From: Saccharicrinis sp963665705
Lineage (GTDB): Bacteria > Bacteroidota > Bacteroidia > Bacteroidales > Marinilabiliaceae
Length of the DNA: 64,000 nucleotides
NCBI GenBank assembly: GCA_963665705.1
Contig: OY762448.1
Span: 1,922,001 to 1,986,000 of the forward strand
Reading direction: 5' to 3'
A program made the position numbers and the translations under genes. This document shows, piece by piece, positions 53,227 to 61,865 of this stretch (positions are counted from its first letter, which is position 1; each line of letters begins with the position of its first letter). A model generated the notes under the pieces. The model worked only from the letters and a program-made list of their open reading frames with translations, was not told where the DNA came from and ran no database searches.

Positions 53227-54351
53227 TTAGTAAGCAGGAGGAGCCCTTTTTCCAGGATAAGAAAGTATTAAAGCTAACTCACCACCACAATCTTTACAAC
53301 TAAGACAGGAACGTTTCCCAAACTTCATTTCAAGTACCTGAGCTCTTGAAAGTTTTAGTTTATGAAAAGTTACCTTTAAGTCTTTGCGCAATAGCTCCAA
53401 ACATTTGGATTTATTGCGAGCGCTTAAAAATCCAAGATGCCTTATTCTTCTGAAATGAGGTGGGACGATATGCTCCACAAACCTTTTTAAAAAATCAACG
53501 CCAGTAATAGTTTGCGTTTCCGATTTATAATTATCTTTTCTGTTGCACCATTTAAAAGTGACATGAGTATTGGTTACTTTTAAAATACGTGCATTAGAAA
53601 TCGCCACCCGGTGTGAGTATCTACCCAAATATTCCACTACAGAATGTGGCGATCCAAAGGCTTGTTTGGCATACACCACCCAAGGTTCCGGAATTAAATC
53701 GCGAGGTATAAACTTGTTGATTTTACCCTGCTGCTTCAGCTTACGTAGCTTTTTAGCAAAAATGGCACTAAACTTATTCGACATTTGTTTTACATCAAAC
53801 AAGAAGTCACCGTTTTGTTTGGTTGTTTTCCAATGTCCATTTTTGTCGATACCACCTGCCGGAATAATATAATGTATATGCGGATGGTATTTAAGTTGCT
53901 GATCCCAGGTATGCAAAATAGCAATGGCACCGGGTAAAGCCCCTAATAGTTTAGGATCTTTGGCAAAGTGACAAATCGTCTCCCATGATTTTTCAAACAA
54001 TAGGTTATACATTGTTTTTCTGTTAAAGCGAAACAACTCCAACAGTAAATGTGGAACGGTAAACACCACATGGTAGTATTTTACCGGAAGTAGATCTTGT
54101 TTACGATCTTCAATCCACAACTCTTTGTCAATTCCCTGGCACCTTGGACAGTGTCTGTTTCGGCAACTGTGCATCACATAATGAACCGATCCACAGGAAG
54201 CACAAGCCAAAACAGACCCTCCAAGTTGAGGCGTACGGCAAGTAGCCAGCGCATTTAAAACCTTAAGTTGATATTCAGTGAATCCTCTTAATTTTAAAAG
54301 ATCCGGTAAAAAGCGTCTGATGACAGTAGCAATATCAGCACCATCAAACAT
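53227..54351 (-). CDS. IS91-family HUH transposase, copy 1
   Basis: A 374-residue rolling-circle transposase from the ATG at 54351 (MFDGADIATVIRRFLPD). Zinc-binding N-terminus (CASCGSVHYVMHSCRNRHCP), HUH motif YHPHIHYIIPAGG and the tyrosine motif VVEYLGRYSHRVAIS, then a second Cys pair near the end. The start codon overlaps the recombinase stop by 8 bp, so the two genes are coupled. The protein differs from copy 2 at only a few residues. Confidence 0.92.
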   Translation of the reverse strand: MFDGADIATVIRRFLPDLLKLRGFTEYQLKVLNALATCRTPQLGGSVLACASCGSVHYVMHSCRNRHCPRCQGIDKELWIEDRKQDLLPVKYYHVVFTVPHLLLELFRFNRKTMYNLLFEKSWETICHFAKDPKLLGALPGAIAILHTWDQQLKYHPHIHYIIPAGGIDKNGHWKTTKQNGDFLFDVKQMSNKFSAIFAKKLRKLKQQGKINKFIPRDLIPEPWVVYAKQAFGSPHSVVEYLGRYSHRVAISNARILKVTNTHVTFKWCNRKDNYKSETQTITGVDFLKRFVEHIVPPHFRRIRHLGFLSARNKSKCLELLRKDLKVTFHKLKLSRAQVLEMKFGKRSCLSCKDCGGELALILSYPGKRAPPAY

Positions 54352-55231
54352 TAGGATACATTTTCGACAAGGGACTAAAACCAGCATTGGGAGAAGATTG
54401 AGCAATATGCAGATACATCATGGTAGTTCTAATTTCCGCATGTCCCAACTGGTTTTTAACACTTACAATATCCAGTCCCATTTCCAACAGATGTGTCGCA
54501 TAACTATGTCGAAGTGTATGAATACAAACCGATTTATTAATACCGGCCTTTTTAACCGCCTCTTTCATGGCATGTCTGGCACCAGTAGTACTGAATTGCT
54601 GACCTCTGATTTTGCCATTAAATACCCATGTTTGAGGACACACCGTTTGAAAGTAAGTGTATAAACCCCGAATCATAAGGTTAGACATCGGTACATATCG
54701 GTCTTTTTTATGCTTAGATTGTTTGATGTGTATTTGTTTGCGGTCAAAATCCAGATCTTCAATTTTTAAGTTAAGCACTTCCGAAATACGAAGACCACAA
54801 TCATAAATAATGGCAAAAAGTATTTTATGTTTTAAAAGTTTAGGTGTTTTCAGAAGTGTTTTAACTTCTTGTTGCGATAACACCACCGGTAAGGCTTTAC
54901 TGCTTTTAATAGGAGGAAGCGCCAGCAATAGATCTTCGTTTTTAAACATAGAAAACATCGCTCTTAAACCATATACCAGATGTTTGAAAGAGCTGCGACT
55001 GGGTTTTTCGTTGATTTGAATTTCAAATAAATATTCTTCAATTTGATCAATGGACAAATCCAAGGGGGAACACTTAAAATGTAACACCATCTTAGAAATT
55101 TGCATCAGGTAATTACGAGTGCAAGATTCTGATTTTCCGGCAATGGTGTATTTACGCAAAAATTGTTCGCTGATAAGTTTAAATTCAGGAACTGCTTTAC
55201 AAGCTTGTTGTAGGTAAGATTCTCTACTCAT
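54344..55231 (-). CDS. Tyrosine recombinase of the IS91-like unit, copy 1
   Basis: A 295-residue XerC/D-type recombinase. N-terminal core-binding domain (YTIAGKSESCTRNYLMQISK) and catalytic domain with Arg in DCGLRISEVLNL, HTLRHSYATHL, LGHAEIRTTMMYLHI (Tyr in MMYLH). In Bacteroidota IS91-type units this gene often travels with the HUH transposase; its task is unclear. It could also act on the neighbouring cassette sites. It lies upstream of the transposase gene on the same strand. Confidence 0.9.
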   Translation of the reverse strand: MSRESYLQQACKAVPEFKLISEQFLRKYTIAGKSESCTRNYLMQISKMVLHFKCSPLDLSIDQIEEYLFEIQINEKPSRSSFKHLVYGLRAMFSMFKNEDLLLALPPIKSSKALPVVLSQQEVKTLLKTPKLLKHKILFAIIYDCGLRISEVLNLKIEDLDFDRKQIHIKQSKHKKDRYVPMSNLMIRGLYTYFQTVCPQTWVFNGKIRGQQFSTTGARHAMKEAVKKAGINKSVCIHTLRHSYATHLLEMGLDIVSVKNQLGHAEIRTTMMYLHIAQSSPNAGFSPLSKMYPNV

Positions 55232-55318
55232 TACAATTGTATTTAAAAATTAATAATGGTAGAAGATGTAATTATATTACGAATTTTGTTAGTTTTAGCC
55301 TAAGCTCCCGCTTTGCGG

Positions 55319-55457
55319 GTTTAGTTCAACACGCTATGTAATTTAATGGCAGATTAGTTTTAACTTGGAAGTTCAACTCCCGCATGTACTTTTTGTGCGT
55401 GCAGAAAATGAAGCTCTCCGCAGACTGCCACTAAATTAATAGCACACGTTATCACCC
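55319..55457 (+). repeat. attC-like palindrome before the ORF-less cassette
   Basis: Starts with GTTTAGTTCAAC, then left arm ACGCTATGTAATTTAATGGCAG (55331-55352; shown in two parts here as ACGCTATGTAA and TTTAATGGCAG) pairing with CTGCCACTAAATTAATAGCA (55425-55444). Right core CGTTATCACCC begins at 55447. Without the IS91-like unit, the cassette 3 core GGCTTACAAC would abut ACGCTATG and form a normal site. Confidence 0.7.
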
Positions 55458-56094
55458 AACCTTAAATCATTTGGAGGCTGTTTTTGGGAGAATTTTTGAG
55501 AGGGTAGGTTGTTGAATCAATTTGCGCCACGCACGCCAACGCACGGCAAAAATTAATAAGTAGAGTTGGTTCTTTGGTAATTTCGGTTGGGTTCAGGTTT
55601 TGGGGTATTGGGAGTTTCTCAGGTTGTTTAGGTTTTGAACCTTTGGGAGTTTTATAGTGGTCAAGTTAGGCTAATTTCCATAGGCTTGTTCAGTATTGGT
55701 TGGTTTTTATGCTTAGCAAAAGTTTGGAGGTTTACGTTCTATTTTGCAGCCAACAACCCGTCTCTCGAACGCAAATTTTGGTATAGGTTTGGATGTTTAA
55801 ACTCATGTAAGTAGTTTAGGTGAGGTACCCTCAAAAATGGTCCGTGCTGGTTTTACAGCTGTATTTTGACAGTGATTTTTGTTTGTCGTAATTTGGAGAT
55901 GCAGCTGTTTGTTGTTGTTTTATAAAAGTTTAGAGAGTTGGTTGGTTCTCATGTTCAACAAAAAGGCAGGGTATAACAAGGCAAAAAAGCCATGTGTAAA
56001 TTCCGTTATTTGAAATTTAGTATATAATGTATAAGTTTGATGAGGCTAAATAGACGAAGCAGTGTTTTTGAAACACACGTCTCTTTTGCCAAAC
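55448..56094 (+). other. Cassette 4, no recognisable gene
   Basis: A 647-bp unit opened by GTTATCACCC and closed by the palindrome whose left core is GGGTATAAC. The interior is G/T-rich (words such as GGTTGG, GGTTTTGG) and has no open frame that I would call. ORF-less cassettes are known from integrons, where they may carry promoters or small RNAs. Nothing specific is seen. Confidence 0.5.
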
Positions 56095-56103
56095 GTTAGC
56101 TTT
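55969..56103 (+). repeat. attC-like palindrome after cassette 4
   Basis: Left core GGGTATAAC (55969-55977) matches the cassette 4 start GTTATCACCC by complement with one base missing. Arm AAGGCAAAAAAGCCATGTGT (55978-55997) pairs with ACACACGTCTCTTTTGCC (56073-56090). Right core CGTTAGCTTT begins at 56094 and opens cassette 5. Confidence 0.7.
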
Positions 56104-56150
56104 AATTATCAAAGACAGCCCATTGTTAAGATAAAATATATTATTTCTAT

Positions 56151-57869
56151 ATGAATTTAGTTCTTGCACCAACATATGAAAATGTATTTAAGGAACAGTC
56201 GCCAAGAGTTGAGGAGTTGCTCAAAGATATCCCTTCCTATGTGACAATTTCCTTTTTTTCATATCTAAATTCAAAACTACATTTAGATAGTTCATTTGAA
56301 AATCAGGTAGAAATATTAAAAGAAGTATTAGGAAGGCAACCAGAGAATATAAAGAACAATATTTTTAAAAATATTATTGAATTTTCAGCTCAGAATAAAG
56401 CTGAAAGAGAGATTGCAATTTTTACAAGTTTATATATAAGACCATTTATTCATTATGAGTTAATAAACTTTAGAAATTTTGAAATTATTGATACAACTCC
56501 AATACAAGAATTAAATATGTTTAAAGCATATATGATTTTTGTTACAAACAAATCAACAAAAGATGGAGAAGTGTTTAAAAGAGAAAGGAATATAAATGAA
56601 GGTGAATTTTTTCCAATTAACACATGGCCATTACTTTTGGCTCAATTTGATGAAATTACTCATCAGGATTCAATTGCAGGTTTAATTAGAGCTGTATGTT
56701 TCTTTAATTTTCTTCAATTTAATTCCCCATATTCAGAATATGTAATAAAATTTCTTACAAATCATAAAAAGATTAATTCTTGGGAGTATGTTTTTTCTTT
56801 TATGAATATTCTTAATATGTGTTGGCAGAATCATAGTAAGACGTTTTGGACTTTTTCGTTTACTTGTGATGATAAAATGGCTTCGTTGTTTGATTCGTTA
56901 TGTGTAGATATTCATGAATATGCAGCTGTCAATAGTGAAAAGGAAGAAGATTATAGGTTATTAAAATCAAAACCTTTATATAAAAGTAGGAATCACTACG
57001 TGGTAATGGATTGGGATTTAATAATTAATAAAATATATGATGGATTAATCTTTGATTTTTTTGAACGTTCAGGTATTAAGGACGATAAAGATTTAAATAG
57101 TATTCCAAAGTTTAAGAGATTTATTGGAAATGAAATAACAGAAAAATTTACGTTTCAGCATATTTTAGAAGGAATTTTGAAGCATAAATATAGTGTTTTG
57201 AGATTTCCACAGGACGATTCTAATGGAGAACCTGATGCATATTTTAGAAATGGAAATAAGATTTTATTATTTGAAATAAAAGATGCTTTCTTTGCTGAAA
57301 AAGCTATTAAATCAGGTTCTTATTCCTTGATTAAAGATGAAATTGATAGGAAGTATAATAGTTCAAAAAAAGGAGTCATTCAATTGGTTAAGCAAATTGA
57401 AAAAATTGCGGAGAGGTCAATTGAGGAATCTAAATATCAAGAATTAGGTATAAAGCCAAAGAATTTCCAAATATATCCTATTTTGATTTATACGGATTTT
57501 CATTTTGGGATGCCTGGTATTAGTAATTATTTAAACCAAGAGTTTGAGAAGCAAATCAAGGAAAAAGGTTTAAAATCAAAATTTAGAAGAATAAACCAGC
57601 TAACATTTCTTGATTTAAACTATTTAATAAGTTCTTTTGGGTTATTTAAGGAATTTGGATTCCTAAATGTTATTATTTCTTTACATAAGGAGATTGAAAG
57701 AAGAAGAAAGAAACATGAATATAAAAGAGAGGTTCAATTTTTATTTGATTATGAAGTGAATCATGAGAGGATAATTGATGATATCCATAAAATTGATAAG
57801 ATAGAGAAAATGGATTTTCGAGAACTTGCTAGATTATTAAATTTAACTAAGGGCTTACCCGAAAAATAA
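56151..57869 (+). CDS. Putative PD-(D/E)XK nuclease-type protein (cassette 5)
   Basis: A 572-residue soluble protein of unknown family. Residues 359-380 read GEPDAYFRNGNKILLFEIKD, which fits a PD-(D/E)XK nuclease core: D362, then E375 and K377 in FEIK. An N-terminal helical region of 340 residues precedes it, and a Lys-rich helical tail follows. Cassette location and domain style suggest a defence or DNA-processing role, which is inference. The gene fills cassette 5 (56095-57996), with its stop 2 bp before the left core. Confidence 0.6.
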   Translation: MNLVLAPTYENVFKEQSPRVEELLKDIPSYVTISFFSYLNSKLHLDSSFENQVEILKEVLGRQPENIKNNIFKNIIEFSAQNKAEREIAIFTSLYIRPFIHYELINFRNFEIIDTTPIQELNMFKAYMIFVTNKSTKDGEVFKRERNINEGEFFPINTWPLLLAQFDEITHQDSIAGLIRAVCFFNFLQFNSPYSEYVIKFLTNHKKINSWEYVFSFMNILNMCWQNHSKTFWTFSFTCDDKMASLFDSLCVDIHEYAAVNSEKEEDYRLLKSKPLYKSRNHYVVMDWDLIINKIYDGLIFDFFERSGIKDDKDLNSIPKFKRFIGNEITEKFTFQHILEGILKHKYSVLRFPQDDSNGEPDAYFRNGNKILLFEIKDAFFAEKAIKSGSYSLIKDEIDRKYNSSKKGVIQLVKQIEKIAERSIEESKYQELGIKPKNFQIYPILIYTDFHFGMPGISNYLNQEFEKQIKEKGLKSKFRRINQLTFLDLNYLISSFGLFKEFGFLNVIISLHKEIERRRKKHEYKREVQFLFDYEVNHERIIDDIHKIDKIEKMDFRELARLLNLTKGLPEK

Positions 57870-57871
57870 CT

Positions 57872-58005
57872 AAAGCTAACACGTGCTCATAAATAATTTG
57901 GCAGTCAGTGATTTGCGTAGGTATGTGCTTTTAATTATGTTTGGTTCAAATTTGAATGGAGGTGTAGCAAAGTGCCAAACTATTCATAGCACCAACGTTG
58001 TGCTT
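57872..58005 (+). repeat. attC-like palindrome after cassette 5
   Basis: Left core AAAGCTAAC (57872-57880) is the exact complement of GTTAGCTTT at the start of cassette 5. Arms ACGTGCTCATAAATAATTTG (57881-57900) and CAAACTATTCATAGCACCAA (57976-57995) pair along most of their length. Right core CGTTGTGCTT opens cassette 6 at 57997. Confidence 0.8.
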
Positions 58006-58032
58006 AATTTTACACGAGACACCAAGAATGTT

Positions 58033-58545
58033 ATGATTGTAAATATCTCTGATACTGAATTTAAATCAATCAAGAAAAAACTTCCAGATTTAAATAAGAT
58101 TTTAAAGGAAGACGAGTTGTATATTGAAAAAGGAGTATATAATAAAATCTTTATTAGTGTTTTTGACCATTGGTTGACAAGAAATGAGGCTGATGAAATG
58201 ATTTTTATTGATGATGATTATAAGGAGCTGATAAGCCGTAGAGAAAAATTTCAGAGGTTTGTAGATGAATTATTCCAATCAACTAGTATTTATTTTTGGA
58301 AATATAAGAGGAACTACAGAGTTTTTATTAAAAAACCATTGACGAATAATGACCTAATAAGAAAATGTGATTTTAATAACTTGTACTCACAAAGAGGTAG
58401 GCACTACAGCTTAATATTACCAGAGTTTTCAGCAATTTATAATGAAGAATGGGATTGGACTAATATTCTTTGGTATAAAGATTTTGAAAAAATAAAGCCA
58501 GTTTTGGAAATAGCGAAGAAAGTAGGTTTGTACATTTTAGAATAA
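58033..58545 (+). CDS. Hypothetical protein, 170 residues (cassette 6)
   Basis: Start chosen at 58033 (MIVNISDTEFKSIKKKLPDL). The frame is open from 57883, but that extension would translate the recombination palindrome. The product is soluble and acidic, with WDWTNILWYKDFEKIKPV near the C-terminus. No family recognised. The next gene begins 13 bp after the stop, so the two may form a functional pair. Confidence 0.6.
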   Translation: MIVNISDTEFKSIKKKLPDLNKILKEDELYIEKGVYNKIFISVFDHWLTRNEADEMIFIDDDYKELISRREKFQRFVDELFQSTSIYFWKYKRNYRVFIKKPLTNNDLIRKCDFNNLYSQRGRHYSLILPEFSAIYNEEWDWTNILWYKDFEKIKPVLEIAKKVGLYILE

Positions 58546-58558
58546 TAAATATTGAGTA

Positions 58559-58918
58559 ATGGAATTTCGTGTAGTAAAAGGAAATGAGATTGAAGGGCAT
58601 CTTGAGATTAAGGTAATTGAGGATGAAGATGAATTCGAAGGGAAAATTGAAAAATGGAATGAAATATTAATTCATGGTGATTCTGAGGGTTTAAAGTCGC
58701 TTGCAAAACAACTTATTTATTTAGCAGAATTAAATCAAGAACAGGTGGATGATAAATATTTGCCAAGTGGTGCTCGTGAACATCTACATTTTTCTCCAAA
58801 TATTGAATTAAGTAAATCATCAACAATAACAATTGTTGGCCGATTGGACTGTAAAGGAACGAAAGAATTTCCAGTTAATTATAGCCCCAAGGATGAATTG
58901 AAAACACTTAGCCTCTAA
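58559..58918 (+). pseudogene. Imm32-like small protein, 3' end cut by IS91-like unit
   Basis: A 119-residue protein with the pattern of Imm32-type immunity proteins: ILIHGDSEGLKSLAKQLIYL followed by LAELNQEQVDD and HLHFSPNIELSKSSTITIV. The last codons (TLSL-stop) are read from the left end of the IS91-like copy 2, so the original end is probably missing, although the loss may be short. The upstream gene is a possible partner or toxin, but nothing in it proves that. Confidence 0.5.
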
Positions 58919-59239
58919 TGTAGGGTTGCTTGCACACCCTACAGATTGGAGGGTTTGTTGAACTAAACAATATTCCAGCAATATGTTTGTAAGATATTTA
59001 TAATGTGGGTTTTAACTATAGTGTTTTAAATAGCATTTTTTAAGCATTTAATTCGGTTTTATCATTGTCATTTTTGATGTATTTCTGTTTATAATGAACC
59101 ATTATATTAATTTACTGCACATGGTAATTAATTGTAATACTGTTTTTTAACCAGTGTTTTGATGAGAGGGTACAGCACCCATTTACGCTCAATCGCATAT
59201 TCGTTAGTTGTTGAAAAATAGAGGTGGCTGCATTAATTA

Positions 59240-60361
59240 TCAAGCAGGAGGGGCCCTTTTTCCAGGATAAGAAAGTATTAAAGCTAACTCACCACCACAA
59301 TCTTTACAACTAAGACAGGAACGTTTCCCAAACTTCATTTCAAGTACCTGAGCTCTTGAAAGTTTTAGTTTATGAAAAGTTACCTTTAAGTCTTTGCGCA
59401 ATAGCTCCAAACATTTGGATTTATTGCGAGCGCTTAAAAAGCCAAGATGCCTTATTCTTCTGAAATGAGGTGGGACGATATGCTCCACAAACCTTTTTAA
59501 AAAATCAACGCCAGTAATAGTTTGCGTTTCCGATTTATAATTATCCTTTCTGTTGCACCATTTAAAAGTGACATGAGTATCAGTTACTTTTAAAATACGT
59601 GCATTAGAAATCGCCACCCGGTGTGAGTATCTACCCAAATATTCCACTACAGAATGTGGCGATCCAAAGGCTTGTTTGGCATACACCACCCAAGGTTCCG
59701 GAATTAAATCGCGAGGTACAAACTTGTTGATTTTACCCTGCTGCTTCAACTTACGTAACTTTTTAGCAAAAATGGCACTAAACTTATCCGACATTTGTTT
59801 AACATCAAACAAGAAGTCACCGTTTTGTTTGGTTGTTTTCCAATGTCCATTTTTGTCGATACCACCTGCCGGAATAATATAATGTATATGCGGATGGTAT
59901 TTAAGTTGCTGATCCCAGGTATGCAAAATAGCAATGGCACCGGGTAAAGCCCCTAATAGTTTAGGATCTTTGGCAAAGTGACAAATCGTCTCCCATGATT
60001 TTTCAAACAATAGGTTATACATTGTTTTTCTGTTAAAGCGAAACAACTCTAACAGTAAATGTGGAACGGTAAATACCACATGGTAGTATTTTACCGGGAG
60101 CAGATCTTGTTTACGATCTTCAATCCACAACTCTTTGTCAATACCCTGACACCTTGGGCAATGCCTGTTTCGGCAACTGTGCATCACATAATGAACCGAT
60201 CCACAGGAAGCACAAGCCAATACAGACCCTCCAAGTTGAGGCGTACGGCAAGTAGCCAGCGCATTTAAAACCTTAAGTTGATATTCAGTGAATCCTCTTA
60301 ATTTTAAAAGATCCGGTAAAAAGCGTCTGATGACAGTAGCAATATCAGCACCATCAAACAT
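59240..60361 (-). CDS. IS91-family HUH transposase, copy 2
   Basis: A 373-residue protein from the ATG at 60361, near-identical to copy 1. Visible changes include KFVPRD for KFIPRD, MSDKF for MSNKF, VTDTH for VTNTH, and loss of the last Tyr. The zinc, HUH and tyrosine motifs are unchanged, so it should be functional. It overlaps the recombinase stop by 8 bp. Confidence 0.92.
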   Translation of the reverse strand: MFDGADIATVIRRFLPDLLKLRGFTEYQLKVLNALATCRTPQLGGSVLACASCGSVHYVMHSCRNRHCPRCQGIDKELWIEDRKQDLLPVKYYHVVFTVPHLLLELFRFNRKTMYNLLFEKSWETICHFAKDPKLLGALPGAIAILHTWDQQLKYHPHIHYIIPAGGIDKNGHWKTTKQNGDFLFDVKQMSDKFSAIFAKKLRKLKQQGKINKFVPRDLIPEPWVVYAKQAFGSPHSVVEYLGRYSHRVAISNARILKVTDTHVTFKWCNRKDNYKSETQTITGVDFLKRFVEHIVPPHFRRIRHLGFLSARNKSKCLELLRKDLKVTFHKLKLSRAQVLEMKFGKRSCLSCKDCGGELALILSYPGKRAPPA

Positions 60362-61241
60362 TAGGATACATTTTCGACAAGGGACTAAAACCAGCATTGG
60401 GAGAAGATTGAGCAATATGCAGATACATCATAGTAGTGCTAATTTCAGCATGACCCAACTGGTTTTTAACACTTACAATATCCAGTCCCATTTCCAGCAG
60501 ATGTGTCGCATAACTATGTCGAAGTGTATGAATACAAACCGATTTATTAATACCGGCCTTTTTAACCGCCTGTTTCATGGCATGTCTGGCACCAGTAGTA
60601 CTGAATTGCTGACCTCTGATTTTGCCATTAAATACCCATGTTTGAGGACACACCGTTTGAAAGTAAGTGTATAAACCCCGAATTGTAAGGTTAGATATGG
60701 GTACATAGCGATCTTTTTTATGTTTAGATTGTCTGATGTGAATTTGTTTACGATCAAAATCCAGATCTTCGATTTTTAGATTCAGCACCTCCGAAATACG
60801 AAGACCGCAATCATAAATGATGGCAAAAAGTATTTTATGTTTTAAAAGTTTAGGTGTTTTCAGAAGTGTTTTAACTTCTTGTTGCGATAACACCACTGGT
60901 AAGGCTTTACTGCTTTTAATAGGAGGAAGCGCCAGCAATAGATCTTCGTTTTTAAACATAGAAAACATGGCTCTTAAACCATATACCAGATGTTTGAAAG
61001 AGCTGCGACTGGGTTTTTCGTTGATTTGAATTTCAAATAAATATTCTTCAATTTGATCAATGGACAAATCCAAGGGGGAACACTTAAAATGTAACACCAT
61101 CTTAGAAATTTGCATCAGGTAATTACGAGTGCAAGATTCTGATTTTCCGGCAATGGTGTATTTCCGCAAAAATTGTTCGCTGATAAGTTTAAATTCAGGA
61201 ACTGCTTTACAAGCTTGTTGTAGGTAAGATTCTCTACTCAT
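60354..61241 (-). CDS. Tyrosine recombinase of the IS91-like unit, copy 2
   Basis: A 295-residue protein with a few changes against copy 1 (IRQSKH for IKQSKH, VPISNLTIRG for VPMSNLMIRG, MKQAVKK for MKEAVKK, EISTT for EIRTT). All catalytic residues are kept. Confidence 0.9.
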   Translation of the reverse strand: MSRESYLQQACKAVPEFKLISEQFLRKYTIAGKSESCTRNYLMQISKMVLHFKCSPLDLSIDQIEEYLFEIQINEKPSRSSFKHLVYGLRAMFSMFKNEDLLLALPPIKSSKALPVVLSQQEVKTLLKTPKLLKHKILFAIIYDCGLRISEVLNLKIEDLDFDRKQIHIRQSKHKKDRYVPISNLTIRGLYTYFQTVCPQTWVFNGKIRGQQFSTTGARHAMKQAVKKAGINKSVCIHTLRHSYATHLLEMGLDIVSVKNQLGHAEISTTMMYLHIAQSSPNAGFSPLSKMYPNV

Positions 61242-61328
61242 TACAATTGTATTTAAAAATTAATAATGGTAGAAGATGTAATTATATTACGAATTTTGTT
61301 AGTTTTAGCCTAAGCTCCCGCTTTGCGG

Positions 61329-61467
61329 GTTTAGTTCAACACGGCATCATAAACCAAAGCGCAGGGAGGTGATTTTCTGTTGTTTAGTGCAATCAATTTA
61401 CTATCTTTCGGTCAGATTCGGAGTACGGCAAAGCGCTACGGTTCATATGCCCAATCCGTTGGCGTGC
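61329..61467 (+). repeat. attC-like palindrome before cassette 8
   Basis: After GTTTAGTTCAAC the left arm ACGGCATCATAAACCAAAGC (61341-61360) pairs with GCGCTACGGTTCATATGCC (61433-61451). Right core CGTTGGCGTGC begins at 61457 and opens cassette 8. Confidence 0.7.
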
Positions 61468-61502
61468 ATTGCCTCAAGCTGTCTGTAAAATCTGAAACAT
61501 AT

Positions 61503-61865
61503 ATGGTAAAAGTATTTTTAATAATTATGTCTATTGGACTTCTTTCATGTTCTTCAAAGATTTCAAAAGAAGATTTAATTGGGACGTACAGTTGGAATAA
61601 TTCACAAAATGGGAAGTTAGAAATTCTAGATAATGGAACTTATAAATATCAAGTGAATATAGGCAATAGACAGATAAACAAAAATGAAGGTACATGGACT
61701 TTAGGTTCTAATAATCGAGAGATACGATTTTCTGATTTTTCATTTATTACGGATGGTTTAGGAAAAGGCATATGGATATCAAGAATAAAGAAAAAGGAGA
61801 ATGAAGTTCATCTAATCTATGCCTCTGAAGAGAATATTTATCTTAAAAAGATTGACTGCAGATGA
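61503..61865 (+). CDS. Small lipocalin-like lipoprotein (cassette 8)
   Basis: A 120-residue lipoprotein from the ATG at 61503 (MVKVFLIIMSIGLLSCSSK; lipobox LLSC). The frame is open from 61380, but that would translate the palindrome, and only the inner start gives a signal peptide. The mature part (LIGTYSWNNSQNGKLEILDN, NEGTWTLGSNNREIRFSDF) looks like a small beta-barrel of lipocalin type. It overlaps the next gene by 4 bp (ATGA). Confidence 0.7.
   Translation: MVKVFLIIMSIGLLSCSSKISKEDLIGTYSWNNSQNGKLEILDNGTYKYQVNIGNRQINKNEGTWTLGSNNREIRFSDFSFITDGLGKGIWISRIKKKENEVHLIYASEENIYLKKIDCR

Larger units (their letters stand above)
52894..55330 (-). mobile_element. IS91-like unit, copy 1
   Basis: About 2.44 kb holding a tyrosine recombinase gene and an HUH transposase gene. 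Shared sequence with copy 2 starts at the AACAC before 52894 and ends in GTTTAGTTCAAC-AC (55319-55332). Both ends carry hairpins (left 52898-52938; right CCCGC-TTT-GCGGG, 55307-55319). The inner flanks GTTGAACTAAAC (52943) and GTTTAGTTCAAC (55319) are exact complements. Insertion lies within the recombination site of cassette 3, splitting its left core from the rest of the palindrome. Confidence 0.75.
58908..61340 (-). mobile_element. IS91-like unit, copy 2
   Basis: Same structure as copy 1 with nearly identical genes: left hairpin 58912-58952, GTTGAACTAAAC at 58957-58968, right hairpin CCCGC-TTT-GCGGG and GTTTAGTTCAAC at 61329-61340. AACAC occurs directly outside the left end (58903-58907) and after TTC at the right end. 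Again the right side continues into an attC-like palindrome. The left side cuts an Imm32-like gene. Confidence 0.75.

Noticed and set aside
55458..55968. Gene in cassette 4
   Set aside because: No frame of reasonable length with coding character on either strand.
57883..58032. Upstream extension of the cassette 6 gene
   Set aside because: The first 50 codons lie in the attC-like palindrome; the inner ATG at 58033 follows the core site at the usual distance.
61380..61502. Upstream extension of the lipocalin-like lipoprotein gene
   Set aside because: The extension translates the recombination palindrome and would bury the signal peptide.
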